Below, piece by piece: positions 25,247 to 33,911 of a stretch of DNA of 64,000 nucleotides (the stretch's first letter is position 1; each line of letters opens with the position of its first letter). Source of the DNA: Splendidivirga corallicola (GTDB lineage: Bacteria; Bacteroidota; Bacteroidia; Cytophagales; Cyclobacteriaceae); NCBI GenBank assembly GCA_030442035.1, contig JAUJEA010000001.1:1271559-1335558 (forward strand). Reading direction: 5' to 3'. The notes under the pieces are model-generated. The model ran no database searches. It was not told the origin of the DNA and was given only the letters and a program-made list of their open reading frames with translations. The translations under genes and the position numbers were made by a program.

Positions 25247-26010
25247 GAAACGACAAAGCTCCAAGCTATGACAAGCAGGAGATTATTTTTGGCACGAGGG
25301 CCATCATTGAGGCAATCAGAGCCGGAAAAGAAATTGAAAAATTACTGATCCAAAAAGGATTAAAAAATGAGCTGATCAGTGAATTAGTCTCCATTGCTTC
25401 CAGCCATAAGATCCCATTTACGAAAGTCCCCATTGAAAAGCTTAACCGGATCACAAGAAAAAATCACCAAGGGGCCATCTGTTTTTTATCTGCCATTACC
25501 TACGCTTCTTTGGATAATATTATCAATGCATGTTTTGAAAAGGGTAAATCACCCTTTATTATACTGTTGGATAGAATTACGGACGTTAGAAACCTTGGTG
25601 CTATAGCCCGTTCTGCGGAATGCGCTGGTGTAGATGCTTTGGTGGTTCCCGATAAAGGAAATGCACAGATCACCAGTGATGCCATGAAAACTTCTGCGGG
25701 TGCACTAAATTTCCTCCCTGTTTGCAGAGAGCATAATTTAAAAAGCACTATTCAATATCTGAAAGACAGTGGTGTTCATGTTTTAGCCTGTACGGAAAAA
25801 ACAGATCAATTAATTTATGCGTCAGATCTTAACCAGCCTGTAGCCATTTTGCTTGGCTCGGAAGAAAATGGTATTTCGCCCGAATACTTAAAGTTGGCCT
25901 CCGCATGTGCAAAAATACCATTGCACGGAAATATCGCCTCACTGAATGTATCTGTCGCAGCCGGAATTGCCATTTTTGAGACAGTAAGGCAAAGAGGGCA
26001 GATTATTTAG
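25219..26010 (+). CDS. rlmB: 23S rRNA 2'-O-methyltransferase RlmB (TrmH family)
   Basis: A 263-residue SpoU/TrmH family enzyme that methylates the 2'-O of a guanosine in 23S rRNA. The N-terminal substrate-binding domain begins at EIIFGTRAIIEAIRAG, and the SPOUT domain shows LDRITDVRNLGAIARSAECAG (motif 1), LLGSEENGI (motif 2) and IPLHGNIASLNVSVAAGIAIFE (motif 3), forming the knotted AdoMet site. ATG at 25219 is preferred over a TTG at 25198 because it begins the usual charged N-terminus. It overlaps the GWxTD gene. The stop TAG is part of a TTTAGTTTTGAATTTTGAGTTATGAG repeat segment. Confidence 0.94.
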   Translation: MEKRKKGYIRNDKAPSYDKQEIIFGTRAIIEAIRAGKEIEKLLIQKGLKNELISELVSIASSHKIPFTKVPIEKLNRITRKNHQGAICFLSAITYASLDNIINACFEKGKSPFIILLDRITDVRNLGAIARSAECAGVDALVVPDKGNAQITSDAMKTSAGALNFLPVCREHNLKSTIQYLKDSGVHVLACTEKTDQLIYASDLNQPVAILLGSEENGISPEYLKLASACAKIPLHGNIASLNVSVAAGIAIFETVRQRGQII

Positions 26011-26064
26011 TTTTGAATTTTGAGTTATGAGTTGAAAAAATGTGTAATCTTAAATAGCATGCTT

Positions 26065-27264
26065 TTAAAGTCGTAGTCTTATGTTGATCTTGTTTAATAA
26101 GGCTACCAAAATCATCATGACTATTGAAAACAAGAGTGACCAGAAGATACCTAAAACTCCGCTCGACATGAAATCCGGCTTTATGGCTATCCCAATAAAT
26201 CCAAGAAGAGCATAAAGGATATAGGGCAAAATATAAATAAGGAGTGGATTGGATGCAGCAGGTTCAATATACTTAAACCACCTTTTCCAGCCCAAAACAT
26301 CCAGTATCAAGTACATAAGCAGGAAAATCAGACAACAAAATCCTGCACTGTAAAGGCTCCAGGTAGGTGAAGCGTGTATTTTGGAAATCCCGTGCAATGG
26401 TCTTAACAAAAACCCGGCGATAAACAAGAATAAGGCAAAACCTAAAATATAAAGGATCCAATGTTTGTGCTGATTTTTGAGTCCCCTGGAAAACAAAATA
26501 CTCACAATCAAGCCTGAAAGTGTAATAGCTGTATGAGATGCATTGCCAGATTGACCCTGCAGCCATGCCAGGTAACTAGGGAAAGGTTCAAGGCCATTGA
26601 TATTCATAAGCAAATAAAAGGCAATACAGAATCCAAGTGAAGTCAGTAAAGCAATCATATCAGTTTTGAACAGCAAATAAAACAGACATGTAAAGAAATA
26701 TGCCCAGCCAATCAATCCCAGGATCCCCCACCATTGAGGTTGCATGGCACCACTACCATCCCCACCTTTATAAAGAATAAAAAGTATTAAAAGTCCGAGG
26801 ATACCCAACAATCTTAGTGTATATTTTTGCCATTGAGGAATACCTTTGGAATAGTGACTCCAGATCAGAATCACACATACATACATAATAAGTGCCCATA
26901 AATAAATGGAAATACTCATTACTTCCTGATTATAGCCGGATTCCGTATTAACCATGAAAACACCAATGATAAGCAGAGAAACGCTTCTGAGTAAAATGTG
27001 CCCAAAAATCTTCAACTTACCTTCACCTCTTCTTTCCCTTGCGGCGATAGCATAAGGTATAGACATGCCTACTATAAATAAAAAAGCTGGAAACACCAGA
27101 TCAACAAAGGTCATGGTATCAGCTTCGGCAGCCGCATGTTTCATCCAATCAGGTATGTTTGAAATTCCTGCCAATTCATTCACAAATATCATGGTAAGAA
27201 TGGTCATACCACGAAATGCATCTATGGAAGCGACTCTCAACGCTTTGGGTTTGGGTTCTGGCAT
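26065..27264 (-). CDS. HGSNAT/NagX-like multi-pass acyltransferase (DUF5009 type)
   Basis: From ATG at 27264 the product is 399 residues with about 11 membrane helices. The N-terminal SIDAFRGMTILTMIFVNE and HAAAEADTMTFVDLVFPAFLFIVG are the hallmarks of the family related to heparan-alpha-glucosaminide N-acetyltransferase, where a His in this position (here His43) accepts the acetyl group from acetyl-CoA and passes it across the membrane to glucosamine ends. Bacterial relatives presumably acetylate periplasmic amino sugars, but few have been tested. An upstream in-frame ATG at 27303 would overlap the preceding gene by 29 bases. It follows the arylsulfotransferase-like gene by 10 bases, so the two form an operon. 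Confidence 0.85.
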   Translation of the reverse strand: MPEPKPKALRVASIDAFRGMTILTMIFVNELAGISNIPDWMKHAAAEADTMTFVDLVFPAFLFIVGMSIPYAIAARERRGEGKLKIFGHILLRSVSLLIIGVFMVNTESGYNQEVMSISIYLWALIMYVCVILIWSHYSKGIPQWQKYTLRLLGILGLLILFILYKGGDGSGAMQPQWWGILGLIGWAYFFTCLFYLLFKTDMIALLTSLGFCIAFYLLMNINGLEPFPSYLAWLQGQSGNASHTAITLSGLIVSILFSRGLKNQHKHWILYILGFALFLFIAGFLLRPLHGISKIHASPTWSLYSAGFCCLIFLLMYLILDVLGWKRWFKYIEPAASNPLLIYILPYILYALLGFIGIAIKPDFMSSGVLGIFWSLLFSIVMMILVALLNKINIRLRL

Positions 27265-27274
27265 TCTGCGTTTC

Positions 27275-28612
27275 TTATTTAAATAATTGATCAATATACT
27301 CAACTCTGTAAACTCTGTCGTTAGCTTTCATTTTCCATTTTACAGCACCGGATCTATCTAACTTCAATATGGTGCCCTGGGTAGAACTGACACATAAAAA
27401 ATCATTGTCAGGCAATAAAGCAGCACTTCCCATAATAGGTGAAAAAAGGTCTGCGGGTAGGTCAACACTATGAATAAGCCTTGCTTCCCTTCTTGGTTGG
27501 TCGGGTGAAAGTATCAATATTCTCGATTGAGGCCGATCCGTACTTCCATTGTCAAACAACATTAAATGTCCCTTATCATTGATATGCGCATAATGCTGAT
27601 ATTGAAATTGTGCTTCCTGCGATAACTGAAAATCCCCACCCTGCCCTAGCTTCCAAATTACATTGCCCGATACATTATGTATTTTCCATACTTGTGATAA
27701 CTTTCTGAATGAAACAAGATAATGGCCATCTTCATCCTGAAATATCGAATTGGACCAGGGTTGAACATATTTTTTTGCATCAATTTCCTTAAAAACATCA
27801 AAGCTTGACCATTCCCATTTTTTTTGTCCGGACCTATCCAGTACCAAGATGCCATCACCTGGCAAACCATTTTCATGTTCATCGGTTAAGAACATGATAT
27901 CGTTATGTTGGGTTAATTGCACATCATGATGCGCAATTTTACTAAAATCACCCTGGCCATAACGTAAATACAGAAGCGTATCACCGGCAAGTGTTGTTTC
28001 TAAAATGATATTCCCTGAAGCGAAAGGGTTATTCTGATCATCCTCTAACGTTAACAATGTTCCATGCTTTGTAAATCTTGCCACCTTAATATTGTGCCTG
28101 GAGGTTTTATACCATACTATCTCACCCAGATGATTGGTTATAATCAAACATGATGGGGCAGCTATTTTATGAAACATGAAGTAACCCGATTCCTGTGTTA
28201 TAATTTTATTTTCGGCAGGCTCATAAAAGTGCTTTACCCAATCTGGTATGGTACCAGTACGAAAGGAAAAAACCTCGCTTTCATAATAAGATGCTCCATT
28301 TTCTAGATTTATTCGAAAATTATATTCGAGATTTTCTTTAAGCGCAAACACATTGATTTTATGGATCAGTGCACTCTCAGAAACTTCGGTAACCCTAGCA
28401 GAATTTTCTCCCTTATCACTTTCCCAATAACTAATATAAGCGTCAGTCATTTGTGTAATTGAGAAGAGAATCGTTTTTCTTAAAACCTGGGAGGTATCTT
28501 CCTCAAGCTCGAGGTTTGCTATGTTAAGAGTAAGTTCTATTGCTTCTTTATCACAGGACAAAGAAGACAATAGAACTATTAGACAAAGAAAATATAAGGA
28601 TAAACGTTTCAA
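27275..28612 (-). CDS. Arylsulfotransferase (ASST)-like lipoprotein
   Basis: A 445-residue lipoprotein (lipobox SLSC, Cys20) of the aryl-sulfate sulfotransferase family: an N-terminal beta-sandwich (about 25-125) and a six-bladed propeller (about 130-440). Family motifs include LIITNHLGEIVWY, KIAHHDVQLTQHNDIMFLTDE, and FQYQHYAHINDKGHLMLFDNGS, with several conserved His that line the active site. The classical enzyme moves sulfate from a donor phenyl sulfate to another phenol without PAPS; many Bacteroidota homologues have no tested activity. It is downstream of susD but a terminator-like hairpin (28658-28710) lies between, and it is followed closely by the HGSNAT-like gene. Confidence 0.8.
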   Translation of the reverse strand: MKRLSLYFLCLIVLLSSLSCDKEAIELTLNIANLELEEDTSQVLRKTILFSITQMTDAYISYWESDKGENSARVTEVSESALIHKINVFALKENLEYNFRINLENGASYYESEVFSFRTGTIPDWVKHFYEPAENKIITQESGYFMFHKIAAPSCLIITNHLGEIVWYKTSRHNIKVARFTKHGTLLTLEDDQNNPFASGNIILETTLAGDTLLYLRYGQGDFSKIAHHDVQLTQHNDIMFLTDEHENGLPGDGILVLDRSGQKKWEWSSFDVFKEIDAKKYVQPWSNSIFQDEDGHYLVSFRKLSQVWKIHNVSGNVIWKLGQGGDFQLSQEAQFQYQHYAHINDKGHLMLFDNGSTDRPQSRILILSPDQPRREARLIHSVDLPADLFSPIMGSAALLPDNDFLCVSSTQGTILKLDRSGAVKWKMKANDRVYRVEYIDQLFK

Positions 28613-28657
28613 TTGAAGCGTATTTTGAATAAGTCTTTGTTAAAGAGAATATAAGAA

Positions 28658-28710
28658 AAGAGCTAATAACCTCATTTAAGAGATCTTATTGGCATAAGGC
28701 ATTAGCTCTT
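28658..28710 (-). terminator. Rho-independent terminator after susD (minus strand)
   Basis: AAGAGCTAAT (28658-28667) and ATTAGCTCTT (28701-28710) form a perfect 10-bp stem around a 33-base loop, and the minus strand continues TTTTCTTATATTCTC. It lies 20 bases after the susD stop (28730) and before the arylsulfotransferase start (28612), so susCD transcription is probably ended or attenuated here. Confidence 0.6.
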
Positions 28711-28729
28711 GTTACTCAACATGAAATTT

Positions 28730-30304
28730 TTATTCTACATCCCACCATACTCTTTTCAACCAATCATCCGTACCACCAAGTCGGCCAACGGCATCTGTGT
28801 AATTCTCCGGATTATTTTGGGCTTCGAATTCAGGGTAAAAAAAGCGTCTTGGAACTATTCCTCCTGTACCACTGGAATACCATTCCACTGAGGTAAATGG
28901 TGCTAGTTCCGGATAACCGGTTCTTCTCCAATTAGAATAAGCTTCAGCACCATTCAGGAAAAAATTCACCCACATCTGCTCATTGATAACCCTGATCTTG
29001 CCTTCATCATCTGGTGGTAAAGGATTGGCTGCTATAAAATCATCGATGGTCGTTTGAGAAAGAGTTGGGGAACCGGGATAATGTGAAACATGTTTAAGCG
29101 CAGCGTCTAATGCACTTTGATAGTGGGCCTCCACATTGGCAGTTCCCCAACCTCTGACGGCAGCCTCTGCCATAAGTAATTCAACCTCAGCATAGGTCAT
29201 GTGAAAAAATGGGGCATCAAGAGCACTAACATACCTGCTGGGTTGAACGTGTTTCACGCCATGTGGCACATAGGCCACGTAATTATTTTCAGCGTCAAAC
29301 AAATCTCCAAAATCTGACCACTCATTCCACCACATAGCACCGGGAGTTATGCCTATCATAAGATGTTCTGAAATATCGGTACCATCGGCCAAATAAGTAC
29401 CTCCGTAAATTCTGAGGCGAGGGTCACCGGTATTGGTCATATGATCAACGAATGTCCTGGTAAGTCTGAAACCTTCGGAATTTGGTGAGGCATGAAAGAC
29501 TTGCGATCTTCCATTCCCTCTGTTCTCATCAGCCAAAAAAGAAATAGCACTGTGGCGCATCATACAGATATCTTCGTTGCTCTCCATAACACCACCCGCT
29601 ATAGCTGCTTCCACTTGCTTTTGTGCCTCCGTTGGATCAACCTTTAGTAGTCTGAATCCTAACCTCAATCGGAGGGAATTTCCAAATTTTCGCCATTTAT
29701 CAACATTCCCTTCAAAGAACAAGTCACCCGAAACATCAGACCTGTTGTTATCAAAAGCATTATTAGCCTCCGCCAACTCCTTGAAGAAATCAATGTAGAT
29801 CTCTTGTTGATTATCATATCTGGGCAACAAGATCCCATCTGTAAATCCTTTTATCGCTTGCGAATAGGGAATGTCTCCATAAAGGTCTGTTAATCTTGAA
29901 TAGATATATACTCTTAGAATTCTGGCAGCTGAATGGATGTTTATATTTTCAGGATCATCTAAGGTCCTGTCAATGAGATTTTGAATATTTTTCAGATCCC
30001 TGGGATAAGTATTCTCCCATAAGGAATACCAATGTTCCTTTTCAACGATCCTGTACTGACCACCATGCTGGGTCCACCAGGAGCCACCCAGGTGTTGGAC
30101 CATGGGTGAGCATATCCCCAGGTCATAGCGCCAAACTTCCTCTCTTTTCCCTGAAAGATCCAATTGTACCTTGGCCAGCTGAATACCCGGATCCAGATCG
30201 TTATAGGCGTGTGGATCGGAATTGATTTCTTCAAAATCATCGGTGCAGCCAACGGCAATGAAGCCACATAAAAATGTTAATAGAATATATTTTGAGATTT
30301 TCAT
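28730..30304 (-). CDS. SusD-like outer-membrane lipoprotein (SusD-like_2 type)
   Basis: From ATG at 30304 this is a 524-residue lipoprotein (signal MKISKYILLTFLCGFIAVGC, lipidated Cys20); a longer frame to 30406 has no better start. The mature N-terminus has FEEINSDPHAYNDLDPG, typical of the SusD/RagB nutrient-binding family (PF12771-type), followed by an all-helical TPR-like body with ARILRVYIYSRLTDLYGDIPYSQA and the FHMTYAEVELLMAEA block. It is the surface partner that closes the SusC pore over the substrate. It follows susC by 22 bases. Substrate unknown; no hydrolase lies next to it. Confidence 0.94.
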   Translation of the reverse strand: MKISKYILLTFLCGFIAVGCTDDFEEINSDPHAYNDLDPGIQLAKVQLDLSGKREEVWRYDLGICSPMVQHLGGSWWTQHGGQYRIVEKEHWYSLWENTYPRDLKNIQNLIDRTLDDPENINIHSAARILRVYIYSRLTDLYGDIPYSQAIKGFTDGILLPRYDNQQEIYIDFFKELAEANNAFDNNRSDVSGDLFFEGNVDKWRKFGNSLRLRLGFRLLKVDPTEAQKQVEAAIAGGVMESNEDICMMRHSAISFLADENRGNGRSQVFHASPNSEGFRLTRTFVDHMTNTGDPRLRIYGGTYLADGTDISEHLMIGITPGAMWWNEWSDFGDLFDAENNYVAYVPHGVKHVQPSRYVSALDAPFFHMTYAEVELLMAEAAVRGWGTANVEAHYQSALDAALKHVSHYPGSPTLSQTTIDDFIAANPLPPDDEGKIRVINEQMWVNFFLNGAEAYSNWRRTGYPELAPFTSVEWYSSGTGGIVPRRFFYPEFEAQNNPENYTDAVGRLGGTDDWLKRVWWDVE

Positions 30305-30326
30305 AATATCTTGTTTGATAGATTGA

Positions 30327-33300
30327 TCAGAATTTGAGGCTAACATTAAATCCGTAGTTTCTCCTGCTTGGAAGAGACCCGTATTCCAAACCTTGCCCGT
30401 TTCCATTGTTATAGGTGGACTCCGGATCTATGTTCGGTACATTTTTAAATATGGTCCAGAGATTCCTTCCTACGAAACCAATTTTGACACTTTGAAAAGG
30501 TAAATTTTTCAATAGATTGGATGGCAATTTATAACTAAGAGAAAGGTCTCTAAGCTTGACGTAGGTGAGATCATAGACAAACTCTTCCGGGATATTGCTG
30601 GCTACAAAACCCCAATAATTTGCTGGGTTTACCACAATGGTATTTTCTTCGTAAATAGGATTTCCCTGATCATCCTGTCCCGCGATAACTACTCCTTTGC
30701 CTATGTAACCACCACTTATTGGTAAAGGCACAAAATCGTCAGGGTTGTTACCGGCATCTATCCAGGCATCCCTGGCTTCGGTATTGGCGGCCACATATTC
30801 ATTCCATCCATCGCGCCCTTCCAGGGTATTGGAATGAGCACCTGAAGAATACATCGTGAGATTTGTGATCGCAAAAATATCACCACCAACTTTTACATCC
30901 AGGGCTACTTTTAGTGATAAACCTTTATAGGAAAAAGTATTGATCATTCCGCCTGTCCAGTCTTGAAGCGAGCTCCCCAAATCAATGGGTTCCTCCGTGG
31001 GTAGGGGAAGGCCATCTGCCCCATGGACAATATTTCCGGTATCATCTCTTTGATAACCTTTACCGGTGATCAAACCAAATTCACTTCCTTCTTTGGCAAC
31101 AACTTTAACCCCCGCCCAACGCGCATCAGCAATGGTGATTGCTTTGATATCCTCATGAAGGCTGCTTATTGTATTTTTATTCCTAGCATAGTTGAGAGAT
31201 ATATCCCAGCTAAACCCATTTGTATTAATGGGAGTAGCATTGAGTAAAATTTCCAGGCCTTTGTTTCGCAGTTCACCAGCATTGACTACAGCACTTTGAT
31301 AACCCGATACTTCCGGAACAGGAAGGGCCATGATCAAATCATTTGTTACCTGGTTATAGTAAGTCAGATCCAGCCCAATTTTATCATTGAATAATCGAAT
31401 GTCTGTTCCAATTTCATAGGAGTTAGTTCTTTCCGGTTTAAGGTTAGGATTTGGTAATACGGTTCCGGAAATAGCCCCCAATGCTTGTCCCAAATGCTGA
31501 CGGCCGGTCAAACTATAGGTAAAATTCAACCTAAAAGGATCCGTATCCCCTCCTACCTGAGCCCAGGAAGTTCTTAGTTTAGCGAACGTAAGTACATCCG
31601 AATCAATGTTAAAGGCTTCAGTCAAAACAAAACTTGAAGATACGGATGGATAGAAATAAGAATTATTATCAGATGGAAGTGTGGAAGACCAATCTTGTCT
31701 GGCTGTTAAATCAAGGAATAGGAACTCCTTATAGCTTATCTGGCCAAAACCAAAGAGTGAATGAATCTTTTTTCGGGGATTACTTTGCTCAATTTTGCTT
31801 TCTTTGAAATTAATCAGGCTGGCTTTCTCAGGAATAATAATCTCTGTTCCCGTAATCCTGGTACTCTTCAGGTCATTCTCTGTTAAATTGCCTCCAATAC
31901 TTGCAGTGACATAAAAGTCATCGCCAATATCAGTCCTGTAGTTCAACATACCCTGATAGTTGGTTTCTTTTACCACAATGGTATTTTCTGACATCAGGCC
32001 ACCTTCACGGGTTGGTGTTGATTCATTATAAAATTCCTGATGATTGAAGGTATAGTAATCTATGCCACCTTTAACTTCAGCACTGAATTTTTCATTAAAA
32101 TCATATTTGAGCGAAGCAAAACCTATGATTCTGTCCTTGAAACTTTCATTGAATGTTTCATTAATAGTCCAATAAGGATTTGCCCTAAAAATATTACCAG
32201 TCCAGTCCACATATTGACCATTTTCATCTTTATAATATTGCAGCCATGATTGATCAAAGTTGGGCGCCAGTCCAATAATACCGTTACCAATATTAGTTAC
32301 TTCATCCGTTAAAGCAGGCCGATTCTTAACGTTTTCAGTAATATAATTCACTTTGGCATCCAGGGTCAATACCTCTGCAAGTTTGGTTGAGCCCCTGAGG
32401 CTGAATGAATTTTTTCTGAGCTCACTTTTAGGAAGGATGTCTTCATTATCTATGTTGGCTACTGAAAACCGAATACTGGAATTTTCTGTCTCACCGGTAA
32501 CAGCTAAGGAAGTATTAAATGTTCTTCCCGTTCTGAAGAGGTCTTTGACATTATCAGGTATCAATACAAAGGGCCTGGTGGTTCCGTCTAATTGATCAAT
32601 CGTTAAATCATTGCTAAGCCGAGGCCCCCAATTAGATGTTACATTTCTCGCCTCATTCCCATCTCTTGGTAAACGCCCATTACTACCCTGACCATAAATA
32701 AGTTGACGCTCATCTAACCTGGTTGAAATTTGATCGAATGTAGTTGTGTTACTAAGTTCTACTCCAAGACCCTTACGGTTTTTACTGCCACTCTTAGTAG
32801 TAATAAGGATGACCCCATTCAAGGCGCGGGTTCCATAAAGTGCAGCCGCAGATGCTCCTTTGAGCACGGAAATGGACTCAATGTCATCCGGGTTTATGTC
32901 CGACAATCCATCTCCTAAATCAAATCCACCCCATTGAGAGGCTTGACCTAAGGTTGAATTATCAACAGGAACACCATCAATGACATATAATGGCTGATTG
33001 TCTCCATCAACTTCACTAATACCTCTGATAATGACCCGCTTTGACCCTGTTGGACCAGCGGTGGTTTGCGCAATGTTTACTCCGGCTACTTTGCCAGATA
33101 AGGAGGAGATGGCATTGATCTCACCGTTACCTGCTATATCTTCACTGCTCACTTCACTAACGGAGTAACCCAAGGCTTTTTTCTCTCTTTTTATCCCAAA
33201 GGCCGTTACGACTACTTCTTTGAGTTCCTGCAAATCGGTAGCGAGTGAAACGTCGATGACATTTCGGTTTTCAACATTGATCTTTTGGAGTTCATAACCG

Positions 33301-33527
33301 ATATAAGAAAAAATAAGCACAGCGTTGGCTGGTGCAGAGATTGTATATTCACCATTCGCATCGGTAATGGTTCCGGTAGCTGCATTTCCTTCGACAATAA
33401 TGTTTACACCAGGTAAAGGTTGATTGTCATCAAGAGATCTTACAGTGCCTGTTATCTTCGTTTGTGCGAGTAAGGGCTGCAAACAAAATAGCCCGTAGAT
33501 AATAACACTTAGTAGAGTTTGCTTCAT
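30327..33527 (-). CDS. SusC/RagA-type TonB-dependent outer-membrane transporter
   Basis: From ATG at 33527 the product is 1066 residues with a signal peptide (MKQTLLSVIIYGLFCLQPLLAQ). A CarboxypepD-like domain (about 25-105) precedes the conserved VVVTAFGIKREKKALGYSV, the plug (about 115-225) with NPDDIESISVLKGASAAALYGTRALNGVILITTK, and the 22-strand barrel ending in FNVSLKF. It imports a nutrient with energy from TonB and works with the SusD-like protein downstream. The first 69 bases of the frame (from 33596) are excluded because they would hide the signal. A repeat-rich region upstream probably carries its control site. Confidence 0.95.
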   Translation of the reverse strand: MKQTLLSVIIYGLFCLQPLLAQTKITGTVRSLDDNQPLPGVNIIVEGNAATGTITDANGEYTISAPANAVLIFSYIGYELQKINVENRNVIDVSLATDLQELKEVVVTAFGIKREKKALGYSVSEVSSEDIAGNGEINAISSLSGKVAGVNIAQTTAGPTGSKRVIIRGISEVDGDNQPLYVIDGVPVDNSTLGQASQWGGFDLGDGLSDINPDDIESISVLKGASAAALYGTRALNGVILITTKSGSKNRKGLGVELSNTTTFDQISTRLDERQLIYGQGSNGRLPRDGNEARNVTSNWGPRLSNDLTIDQLDGTTRPFVLIPDNVKDLFRTGRTFNTSLAVTGETENSSIRFSVANIDNEDILPKSELRKNSFSLRGSTKLAEVLTLDAKVNYITENVKNRPALTDEVTNIGNGIIGLAPNFDQSWLQYYKDENGQYVDWTGNIFRANPYWTINETFNESFKDRIIGFASLKYDFNEKFSAEVKGGIDYYTFNHQEFYNESTPTREGGLMSENTIVVKETNYQGMLNYRTDIGDDFYVTASIGGNLTENDLKSTRITGTEIIIPEKASLINFKESKIEQSNPRKKIHSLFGFGQISYKEFLFLDLTARQDWSSTLPSDNNSYFYPSVSSSFVLTEAFNIDSDVLTFAKLRTSWAQVGGDTDPFRLNFTYSLTGRQHLGQALGAISGTVLPNPNLKPERTNSYEIGTDIRLFNDKIGLDLTYYNQVTNDLIMALPVPEVSGYQSAVVNAGELRNKGLEILLNATPINTNGFSWDISLNYARNKNTISSLHEDIKAITIADARWAGVKVVAKEGSEFGLITGKGYQRDDTGNIVHGADGLPLPTEEPIDLGSSLQDWTGGMINTFSYKGLSLKVALDVKVGGDIFAITNLTMYSSGAHSNTLEGRDGWNEYVAANTEARDAWIDAGNNPDDFVPLPISGGYIGKGVVIAGQDDQGNPIYEENTIVVNPANYWGFVASNIPEEFVYDLTYVKLRDLSLSYKLPSNLLKNLPFQSVKIGFVGRNLWTIFKNVPNIDPESTYNNGNGQGLEYGSLPSRRNYGFNVSLKF

Positions 33528-33911
33528 ATGAATATTATTTAAGGTTGGTGTCTTTTTCCAATTTGACATGTTGAGTATGTTTTTCAGCATTTTCAATGAA
33601 TCACCATCTCGGATGATCAGTAGACAGATCTCATATAAAAATCCAAATGTTGAAAAATGAGCGGTGAGGTTGAAAAAAAGAGGCCGGACAATTTTGCTAC
33701 ATATCTAAAATCAGGCCGGACATTTCTTGGACAAACACGGATTTTAGGAAAATAATCACATTACTTCCAAGAAATGTGATATTATGGTTTCATATCATTC
33801 AGGGAGTTTTATTGATCTTATAGTCTCTTTTTTTGATGATTGAGGACAGGGAAAGTTATAGTTAAATGAAATTAATTCCCGTTCCCACAGGAAGAATGAG
33901 GCAACCAAAGT
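33528..33911. promoter_or_regulatory. Repeat-rich control region upstream of susC
   Basis: This 384-base gap between the regulator stop and the susC start contains: two AGGCCGGACA direct repeats (33681-33690 and 33713-33722) with starts 32 bases apart (three helical turns); a 12-bp perfect inverted repeat ACATTTCTTGGA (33720-33731) / TCCAAGAAATGT (33766-33777); an overlapping 8-bp inverted repeat ATCACATT / AATGTGAT (33755-33762, 33773-33780); and two GTTGAAAAA direct repeats (33649-33657, 33669-33677) with a 20-base period. This is the expected place for the propeller regulator to act. No exact TAnnTTTG box was found. Confidence 0.55.
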
